A DNA stretch of 28,924 nucleotides from an uncultured Lachnospiraceae bacterium (GTDB taxonomy: Bacteria > Bacillota > Clostridia > Lachnospirales > Lachnospiraceae). The position numbers were made by a program, and so were the translations under genes. The DNA lies in assembly GCA_910588285.1 (NCBI GenBank), contig CAJUQB010000061.1, forward strand, positions 1-28,924, read 5' to 3'. Under the pieces are notes generated by a model. That model was not told where the DNA came from and did no database searches. It saw nothing but the letters and a program-made list of their open reading frames with translations. Positions 24,046 to 28,924 of the stretch are shown in pieces (positions within the stretch are counted from its first letter, which is position 1; every line of letters begins with the position of its first letter).

Positions 24046-24061
24046 TGCAGATGCATCTGCA
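24046..24061. repeat. perfect 16-bp palindrome after the GH13 gene
   Basis: TGCAGATGCATCTGCA is a perfect palindrome without loop, 34 bp after the stop codon. Neighbouring gcagc/gctgc stretches could extend a stem. No T run follows. It may be a protein site or part of an mRNA 3' structure; function is not known. Confidence 0.6.
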
Positions 24062-24110
24062 GGCAGGCTGCATTTTGGGCAGGGCTGTGGCAATAAATCA
24101 TGTAAATAGC

Positions 24111-24150
24111 GGCATATGTTGGGCTTTGCTCAATATATGCCGTTTCGTAT
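24111..24150 (+). terminator. probable terminator after the GH13 gene
   Basis: CGGCATATgTTG pairs with CAAtATATGCCG around a GC-rich tip, giving a long stem with a G-T wobble. Only TTTCGT follows, so the T run is poor and termination efficiency is uncertain. Confidence 0.55.
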
Positions 24151-24190
24151 GAATTTTATGGAAGAGGGAATACTAAAATAAAACATATAA

Positions 24191-24245
24191 ACCATCAAAA
24201 TGATTGTAATAATATGTTGATTTACCATCATTTTAATGGTATGAT
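24191..24245 (+). promoter_or_regulatory. promoter and inverted operators of the toxin-antitoxin pair
   Basis: The -35 TTGATT (24217-24222) and -10 TATGAT (24240-24245) have a 17-bp spacer. ACCATCAAAATGAT (24191-24204) and ATCATTTTAATGGT (24227-24240) are 14-bp inverted copies with one mismatch, the second filling the spacer. ACCAT-N7-ATGGT at 24224-24240 is a smaller dyad. The layout fits autorepression by the HTH protein just downstream. Confidence 0.72.
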
Positions 24246-24267
24246 AAAAATAAAAGGCGGAAATGTG

Positions 24268-24810
24268 ATGAGGGAGTATATTTTTTCGGATCGATTAGAG
24301 GCAGAGGATATCAAGGCGCTGCGCCGGGAGCTTCATATGACCCAGGCAGAATTTGCAGCGCTGATGAATGTGTCGAAGCCTACGGTGGAGCGCTGGGAGA
24401 TGGGGCGGAGCCGAATTTCCGGATCTGCGGTGCCCCTTGTAGTATTGCTTCTACAGCGTCCGGAATTGTTGGACCGGCTTTGTGCTCCGGCTAGAGAATA
24501 TCCCATGCGTCTTTGGTATATGTACCGGAAGCAGGTTTGCACAATGATAGATGTGGATGAGCGCAGGCGCAGGCTGCGGATACGCAATTATGTGGAGGAT
24601 CCTGTTCTTCGGGCCTTCGGCAGGGAGGAGAACCCAAGCTTTGAACAATATGAGGAGTTCTTGGAATCCAGATGCTTTCCCAGAACAAGGGACAAGATGA
24701 AGCTGGTACTACAGGATCTGGGGCTTCCATACTATGATCCGCTGCTGATTGTGGAGAAGACAGAGGGGCGTATGGCAGAGGATGAATTTTGGATCCGCAT
24801 GGAGAGGTGA
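24268..24810 (+). CDS. HTH antitoxin fused to HipS-like domain (HipBST-like)
   Basis: 180 residues from ATG 24268 (ggcgg upstream; a GTG one codon earlier is possible). Residues 13-60 are an XRE-type helix-turn-helix (LRRELHMTQAEFAALMNVSKPTVERWEMGRS). Residues 80-180 form a second domain (RLWYMYRKQVCTMIDV... FLESRCFPRTRDKMKLVLQDLGL... EKTEGRMAEDEFWIR) that I align by eye with the N-subdomain 1 of HipA (the LPDSPIVRDRIV...IGRDSVGAV region). In HipBST that subdomain is the separate HipS antitoxin. It is 2 bp from the kinase gene, which lacks this subdomain. The domain match is inference; the HTH is clear. Confidence 0.75.
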   Translation: MREYIFSDRLEAEDIKALRRELHMTQAEFAALMNVSKPTVERWEMGRSRISGSAVPLVVLLLQRPELLDRLCAPAREYPMRLWYMYRKQVCTMIDVDERRRRLRIRNYVEDPVLRAFGREENPSFEQYEEFLESRCFPRTRDKMKLVLQDLGLPYYDPLLIVEKTEGRMAEDEFWIRMER

Positions 24811-24812
24811 AG

Positions 24813-25625
24813 ATGGTAGAGCTATTTGAAGGGGATATGAGGGCCGAGAACCGCCGGTCCTCCAAGGGAAACCAGCTGAAATGGGAAAATGACGGAATCT
24901 GGTACAAGGCAGATTACACGGGGTATGAGGGATTGGCAGAGTATGTAATTTCCCGGCTTTTGGGATTTACGCAGCTGGAGCCGGAGGAATATGTTTCTTA
25001 TGACACGGAGGAGATCCGATATAAGCGGAGGATATATCGCGGCTGCAAGAGCCGGAATTTCCTTCCGGAGGGCTGGAGCCTGATTACACTGGAACGGCTG
25101 TTTGAGAACTGCTGCGGAATGGGATTGAACAAATGTATTTACCGTATTGAGGATCACAGGGAGCGATTGCGTTTTTTGGTGGAGCAGACAGAGCGATATA
25201 CAGGCCTTTCGGATTTTGGGGGATATATGAGTAAATTACTGACAGTAGATACCTTGTTTTTGAATGAGGACCGGCATACCCACAATATTGCCGTACTGCG
25301 TGACGGACAAGGAGCTTACCAGTATTGTCCGATCTTTGATAACGGAGCAGGGCTGTTAGCAGATATTACCATGGATTATCCGCTGGGAGAAGCTCCTGAA
25401 GAGCTGGCAGAGGAGGCAGAGCCTAAGACCTTTTGCCAAAGCTTTGATGAGCAGCTGGATATTGCGGAGGAGCTGTATGGCCAGAGGCTGCATTTCTCCT
25501 GTGGGAAGCAGGAGCTCGCGGCAGTATTGGACAGAGAGCTCTTTTATCCGCCAGAGATTCGGGAGCGGGTGAAGGAGCTTTTGCTGTTCCGATACCGGAA
25601 GTACCGGTATCTGTTTCAGGAATGA
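24813..25625 (+). CDS. HipA/HipT-like serine/threonine kinase toxin
   Basis: 270 residues from ATG 24813, with ggagaggtga directly upstream. Kinase features of the HipA fold: a serine-containing Gly-loop RRSSKGNQ (Ser16, Ser17) like the autophosphorylated loop of HipT, ATP lysine Lys32 in WYKADYTG, helix-C Glu43, catalytic loop NEDRHTHNI (Asp153, Asn158), and metal-binding PIFDNGAGLL (Asp176). E. coli HipA has about 440 residues; the N-subdomain 1 is missing here, as in HipT. HipA/HipT kinases phosphorylate aminoacyl-tRNA synthetases and cause growth arrest. The target here is unknown. Confidence 0.82.
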   Translation: MVELFEGDMRAENRRSSKGNQLKWENDGIWYKADYTGYEGLAEYVISRLLGFTQLEPEEYVSYDTEEIRYKRRIYRGCKSRNFLPEGWSLITLERLFENCCGMGLNKCIYRIEDHRERLRFLVEQTERYTGLSDFGGYMSKLLTVDTLFLNEDRHTHNIAVLRDGQGAYQYCPIFDNGAGLLADITMDYPLGEAPEELAEEAEPKTFCQSFDEQLDIAEELYGQRLHFSCGKQELAAVLDRELFYPPEIRERVKELLLFRYRKYRYLFQE

Positions 25626-25649
25626 TAAGTTTTGCTGCGCAAAAAATAC

Positions 25650-25678
25650 TTGCATTCAGGCTAAGGCTATGGTATAAT
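25650..25678 (+). promoter_or_regulatory. sigma-A promoter of tRNA-Tyr
   Basis: A -35 TTGCAT (25650-25655) and a perfect TATAAT -10 (25673-25678) with a 17-bp spacer stand 31 bp before the tRNA 5' end. Confidence 0.85.
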
Positions 25679-25709
25679 TTATTCTTGTGAGAGCAAGTAA
25701 TCTCATTAT

Positions 25710-25791
25710 GGATGGATTCCCGAGTGGCCAAAGGGGGCAGACTGTAAATCTGTTGGCAACGCCTTCGAAGGTTCGAATCCTTCTCCATCCA
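25710..25791 (+). tRNA. tRNA-Tyr (anticodon GTA)
   Basis: An 82-nt class II tRNA with a long variable arm. The acceptor stem GGATGGA pairs with TCCATCC, the anticodon loop CTGTAAA carries GTA at 25744-25746, and the T arm is GAAGG-TTCGAAT-CCTTC. The discriminator is A and no CCA is encoded. It has its own promoter and terminator. Confidence 0.96.
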
Positions 25792-25814
25792 TTTTATAGT
25801 TTGTATTATCTTAT

Positions 25815-25846
25815 GGCATATACCCGATTTGGTATGTGCCTTTTTT
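25815..25846 (+). terminator. intrinsic terminator of tRNA-Tyr
   Basis: GGCATATACC pairs with GGTATGTGCC (one wobble) around CGATTT, followed by six T at 25841-25846. The T run is also the left end of repeat copy B. Confidence 0.9.
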
Positions 25847-25981
25847 ATGATATAGGAAATTCCTCCGGATTGCCTATATCATAAAAAAGCCCTCCGGGCA
25901 GGATGTACACCTCGCGGAGGTGAAATTAGCCGTGAACGGCACCGCTCGGGTGCGAAGAATGAGCAGAGCGCATTCTTTTTT
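25841..25981 (+). repeat. ~140-bp structured repeat, copy B (after tRNA-Tyr)
   Basis: Second copy of the element at 2831-2970. The first hairpin is 16 bp perfect (25841-25856 with 25873-25888, ATGATATAGG core). Relative to copy A the outer pair G-C has become A-T on both arms, and the T/A runs lengthen together. The remaining ~90 bp (CACCTC/GAGGTG, GCCG/CGGC, AGAATG/CATTCT hairpins and final T run) differ at only a few positions. It begins exactly at the T run of the tRNA-Tyr terminator. Confidence 0.87.
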
Positions 25982-26124
25982 ATTTTTAGGAAAGTGTGTC
26001 CTGTGAAATAAAAACGCTCCGTGGAAAACCCACTGCGGCGGTAAGGAAAAATGTTGCCCGTAAGAGTTTTGGACCTGGCGCGTATTTGAACATGCAATCA
26101 GTGGCTTTTTTTCGGATGCTGTGC
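25982..26124. other. intergenic remnant region, no supported gene
   Basis: Between the repeat and the next promoter I see no gene with a start signal. Both strands have short open stretches without ribosome binding sites. CCACTG near 26030 and CAGTGG near 26100, the latter followed by a C and seven T, could be distant arms of a weak terminator. The stretch has no counterpart after repeat copy A. Confidence 0.35.
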
Positions 26125-26130
26125 TATAAT
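26122..26130 (+). promoter_or_regulatory. extended -10 promoter of the membrane-protein gene
   Basis: TGCTATAAT (TG at 26122-26123, TATAAT at 26125-26130) is a perfect extended -10. I see no good -35. It lies 26 bp before the ATG of the next gene. Confidence 0.65.
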
Positions 26131-26156
26131 TGGATACAGGAAAAGGAGATTTTAGG

Positions 26157-27827
26157 ATGGAAGATTTATTACAGAGCCTGTTACAGAGAATTGACCGTTA
26201 CATGGAGGAATCCCTGGATGAGAATTTTGACCGTTATCTGGAGCAGATGAAGCAGATTCTCAGGGAGCACCCGGAGCAGATGGGAGAGGTGTCCCGGTCT
26301 GTGGAGGAGAATATGCAGCGTTATCGGGCCAACCAGGAGCTGCAAAGGCAGAATACGGAAAATTGCCGTGAGGAGCTCCGGGAGGCAGAGAGGGCGCCGG
26401 AGCTCCAGGAGGCAGAGAGGACGCCGGAGCTCCGGGAGGCAGAGAGGGCGCCGGAGCTCCAGGAGGCAGAGGGAGCCAAGGGCAGTTCGGTGGAGTTTAA
26501 GATCGGGATTGGCGTGCTCAGCGGGATTGGCGTCCTGTTTGTGCTGATCGGACTGGTGATCCTGGCCCGGAATTTCCTGCCGGATGTGGTGCAGGGGATG
26601 ATGATGCTGTGCTTTTTTGCCCTTGTATGGATCCTGTCCCAGCTGTGTATGCCGCGGATTGCCCAGAAGGTGTCTCTGGGCTGTACGGCAGCCGGGATAG
26701 TGGGGGTCTATCTGTCGGTAATTTTAAACTATTATGTATTTGACAGCTTTTCGGAATGGCTGACCTGCGGGCTTTTTGTGGCAGTGTCCCTGATTGCCTG
26801 GGCAGCAGGCCGGGCCAGCTGTTCCTGTGTGATTCAGTGTACCGGAGTGGCGGGCTTTTTATTCTTCGGCCTGTTCCTGCCATGGGGCGGAACGATTCCG
26901 GCATACATTGTGATGCTTGTGGTAACCGTGCTGCTAAATGTGCTCTGGCAGTTTGGATGCTCCGGAAAATACGTCTATGGGGTGCAGATGACCCATCAGA
27001 TCATGTTTCCCCTGTGCTCTCTGCTCACTTCGTTCCTGCTGACCCTGGAAGGGCTGCCGGGCGGGCCTGCACTGATTCTGGTCTACTGCGTTGTGATTGC
27101 CATTCTGATCAACCTGTTTTATCTGAACCGGGAGGACGTGGGGTTTTTTGTTGTATGGATCTGTTCTCTGGGGCTGCTTAGCGCTTACCTGACAGGGGTG
27201 TGCTTTGCAAATATGATCAATGGAAATGTATGGTGGAACTGTGTGTTCCTGGCACTGGCAGCGGCCAATACGGTGTTCCTCTTTGTGAAGCAGTTCCGCT
27301 GGCATTATCAGGGCCTATACTATCAGGCAGCAGCAGTGCTTTTGCTGCTGGCCAATTGCGACCATGTGTGGTGGGTTGGCCTGCTCGGCACAGTCCTGCT
27401 GTTTCTGGCAGGCCTGTGGAAGTTAAGGGAGCATCATCTTTTGCAGGAAATGATTATGCTGGCAATCCTGTCTTTGGAGATTCTTGCCATTCCGACAGAT
27501 TTTGCCTTCCTGATCAGCCTGCTGCTGATGGTGCTGGCAATTCTTGCCATTGTGGCCGGATTTGTCCGGCAGGAGATGCCGCTGCGCATCTATGGACTGT
27601 GCCTGGCGCTATTTGCCTGCGCCAAGGTAGTGCTCCATGATTTCTGGGGACTTCAGCTGCTGCAGAAGAGCCTGCTGTTCCTGGGGGTAGGGACGATTGC
27701 CATTGCAATTGCCCTGGTCTATGCAGTGCTGGAGCATCGGCAAAAGAAGACGGAGCAGAAGGAAGCGCCTTTTCCGGAAGCCGATCCCCGGCCACAGGCG
27801 GACAGCCATGAGAATGAGGCAAATTAA
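26157..27827 (+). CDS. large polytopic membrane protein, DUF2339-like
   Basis: 556 residues from ATG 26157 with aaaaggag 8 bases upstream, preferred over a TTG at 26130. Residues 1-110 are soluble and charged, with an amphipathic start and four 9-residue repeats (ELREAERAP/ELQEAERTP). From about residue 120 to 535 there are a dozen or more membrane helices, ending in a short hydrophilic tail. The layout, an N-terminal coiled/soluble part followed by many helices, is that of DUF2339/DUF2157-type proteins of unknown function. There is no catalytic motif or transporter signature that I recognise. Confidence 0.72.
   Translation: MEDLLQSLLQRIDRYMEESLDENFDRYLEQMKQILREHPEQMGEVSRSVEENMQRYRANQELQRQNTENCREELREAERAPELQEAERTPELREAERAPELQEAEGAKGSSVEFKIGIGVLSGIGVLFVLIGLVILARNFLPDVVQGMMMLCFFALVWILSQLCMPRIAQKVSLGCTAAGIVGVYLSVILNYYVFDSFSEWLTCGLFVAVSLIAWAAGRASCSCVIQCTGVAGFLFFGLFLPWGGTIPAYIVMLVVTVLLNVLWQFGCSGKYVYGVQMTHQIMFPLCSLLTSFLLTLEGLPGGPALILVYCVVIAILINLFYLNREDVGFFVVWICSLGLLSAYLTGVCFANMINGNVWWNCVFLALAAANTVFLFVKQFRWHYQGLYYQAAAVLLLLANCDHVWWVGLLGTVLLFLAGLWKLREHHLLQEMIMLAILSLEILAIPTDFAFLISLLLMVLAILAIVAGFVRQEMPLRIYGLCLALFACAKVVLHDFWGLQLLQKSLLFLGVGTIAIAIALVYAVLEHRQKKTEQKEAPFPEADPRPQADSHENEAN
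26372..26479 (+). repeat. four 27-bp tandem repeats in the membrane-protein gene
   Basis: Units ggagctccRggaggcagag.. start at 26372, 26399, 26426 and 26453. They alternate g/a at the ninth base, encoding ELREAERAP, ELQEAERTP, ELREAERAP and ELQEAEGAK, so a 54-bp higher unit was probably duplicated. They lie in the soluble N-terminal region. Confidence 0.88.
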
Positions 27828-27838
27828 CGGGTTCTTTG

Positions 27839-27867
27839 TTGACTTGTACTGCAAAAAACGTTATATT
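27839..27867 (+). promoter_or_regulatory. promoter of the SDR gene
   Basis: A -35 TTGACT (27839-27844), 17-bp spacer and -10 TATATT (27862-27867) begin 12 bp after the preceding stop codon and 86 bp before the SDR ATG. Confidence 0.75.
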
Positions 27868-27952
27868 GTATCATAAGGGCTGTTCGAAGGTGCAATATTC
27901 GCAGAACGGTTCGGCAAATATAACAGGACACTGCAGGAAGGAGAAATATTTC

Positions 27953-28753
27953 ATGGGAAATTTTACAGGAAAAACAGTAATTATTACAGGCGCAGGAAGG
28001 GCTGTGCTCAGTGACGGCAGATGCGGTTCCATTGGATATGGAATTGCAACAGCCTATGCAAAGGAAGGGGCCAATCTGGTCATTACCGGGCGCAATGTGA
28101 AGAAGCTGGAGGATGCCAAGCAGGAGCTGGAGGAAACCTACGGTGTGAAGGTTCTCTGTATCCAGGCAGATGTGAACGCCGGATCCGACAACAAGGCGGT
28201 TGTGGAAAATGTGGTCAATCAGACCGTGGAGACCTTTGGGGGGATTGATGTGCTGATCAACAATGCCCAGGCGTCTGCCTCTGGGGTTACGCTGGCGGAT
28301 CACACCACCGAGCAGTTTGATCTGGCCCTTTATTCCGGGCTGTATGCGGCATTTTACTACATGCAGGCCTGCTATCCCTATCTGGCCAAGAGCAAGGGCT
28401 CTGTTATCAACTTTGCCTCCGGCGCAGGTCTGTTCGGCAATTACGGCCAGTGTGCGTATGCGGCAGCCAAGGAAGGGATCCGCGGACTTTCCCGTGTGGC
28501 GGCTACCGAATGGGGCAAGGACGGCATCAATGTAAATGTGGTATGTCCCCTGGCCTGGACTGCCCAGCTGGAGCAGTTTCAGCAGGCGTACCCGGAAGCC
28601 TATGAGAAGAATGTCCACATTCCGCCCATGGGCCATCTGGGCGATTCGGAGCTGGAGATCGGCCGTGTCTGCGTGCAGCTGGCTTCCCCGGACTTTAAGT
28701 TCATGACAGGTGAGACCATTACCCTGGAGGGCGGTTTGGGACTGCGTCCGTAA
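27953..28753 (+). CDS. short-chain dehydrogenase/reductase (SDR)
   Basis: 266 residues from ATG 27953 with aaggaga upstream; an earlier TTG at 27836 lies in the promoter. A classical SDR: an N-terminal Rossmann fold with TGAG (12-15), NNAQ near residue 103, catalytic Ser in NFASGAG, and YAAAK (Tyr169, Lys173). The C-terminus ends FMTGETITLEGGLGLRP. The cofactor loop is unusual: eight or nine extra residues separate TGAG from GSIGYGI. It reduces or oxidises an alcohol/ketone with NAD(P); the substrate is unknown. It is a single-gene unit with its own promoter. Confidence 0.88.
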   Translation: MGNFTGKTVIITGAGRAVLSDGRCGSIGYGIATAYAKEGANLVITGRNVKKLEDAKQELEETYGVKVLCIQADVNAGSDNKAVVENVVNQTVETFGGIDVLINNAQASASGVTLADHTTEQFDLALYSGLYAAFYYMQACYPYLAKSKGSVINFASGAGLFGNYGQCAYAAAKEGIRGLSRVAATEWGKDGINVNVVCPLAWTAQLEQFQQAYPEAYEKNVHIPPMGHLGDSELEIGRVCVQLASPDFKFMTGETITLEGGLGLRP

Positions 28754-28805
28754 GCACAATATGGATGCCCTGCTGCCTGCAGCATGGGGTGACTTCACAG
28801 GAACA

Positions 28806-28872
28806 AAGCCAGCAATAGCAAGGCCTTTTGGGAACAGAGGGCCCTGCTGCTGCTGGCTTCTGTTTCTTCCAA
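28806..28872 (+). terminator. probable terminator after the SDR gene
   Basis: AAGCCAGCA pairs perfectly with TGCTGGCTT, with inner AGCA/TGCT and GGCC/GGCC pairs, and is followed by ctgtttctt. The stem is long but the T run is broken, so strength is uncertain. The remaining bases to 28924 hold nothing I can assign. Confidence 0.6.
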
Positions 28873-28924
28873 AGTTACTGTTCACTCCCCCCTCTAAATC
28901 ATTGTGAAAAGTGCTGAAAATTAT

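Noticed and set aside
25996..26250. Plus-strand 84-codon frame and an opposing minus-strand frame before the membrane gene
   Set aside because: No ribosome binding site; the plus frame runs over the promoter and start of the real gene. No family recognised.

Overview
The window looks like chromosomal DNA from a spore-forming, GC-moderate Firmicute of class Clostridia, most likely Lachnospiraceae. The evidence is the block hup-rqcP-yabP-yabQ-divIC-spoIIE-tilS-hpt-ftsH in the order known from Bacillus subtilis, a CotS-type spore coat gene, strong AGGAGG ribosome binding sites, and tRNAs without an encoded CCA together with a gene for the CCA-adding enzyme. The species cannot be named from sequence alone.

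Layout. 1-2655: a carbohydrate-esterase-like hydrolase, a YdeI/OmpD-associated gene wrecked by internal deletions, and an orphan lipoprotein. 2656-5386: tRNA-Ala(GGC) with promoter and terminator, a ~140-bp structured repeat, then two tRNA-modification genes (tcdA, ttcA-like) and a convergent HAD phosphatase. 5538-11038: cca, a CotS-family gene, a PEGA lipoprotein with an acidic tail, and a phosphoglucomutase. 11085-19266: the conserved hup to ftsH block, which covers nucleoid packing, ribosome rescue, spore coat and cortex, division, the SpoIIE phosphatase that activates sigma-F, tRNA lysidine synthesis, purine salvage and membrane proteolysis. It is interrupted after rqcP by a 310-bp element with perfect 20-bp terminal inverted repeats. 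19267-21830: a non-coding stretch with dyads and a terminator, then a minus-strand SOS module of Y-family polymerase and YolD-like protein behind a perfect LexA box. 21910-24012: a cytoplasmic GH13 enzyme. 24191-25625: a two-gene HipBST-like toxin-antitoxin candidate in which the HTH protein seems fused to a HipS-like domain. 25650-25981: tRNA-Tyr(GTA) with its own promoter and terminator and a second copy of the repeat seen after tRNA-Ala. 26125-28753: a large polytopic DUF2339-like membrane protein and a short-chain dehydrogenase.

Five items deserve most attention: the fused HipB-HipS / HipT-like pair; the tRNA-terminator-linked repeat with a compensatory base-pair change between copies; the 310-bp inverted-repeat element in the sporulation/division block; the spoIIE promoter (21-bp spacer) built inside an intrinsic terminator; and several tandem repeats (27 bp in tilS, 27 bp in the membrane protein, 39 bp grown from the 3' end of yolD).
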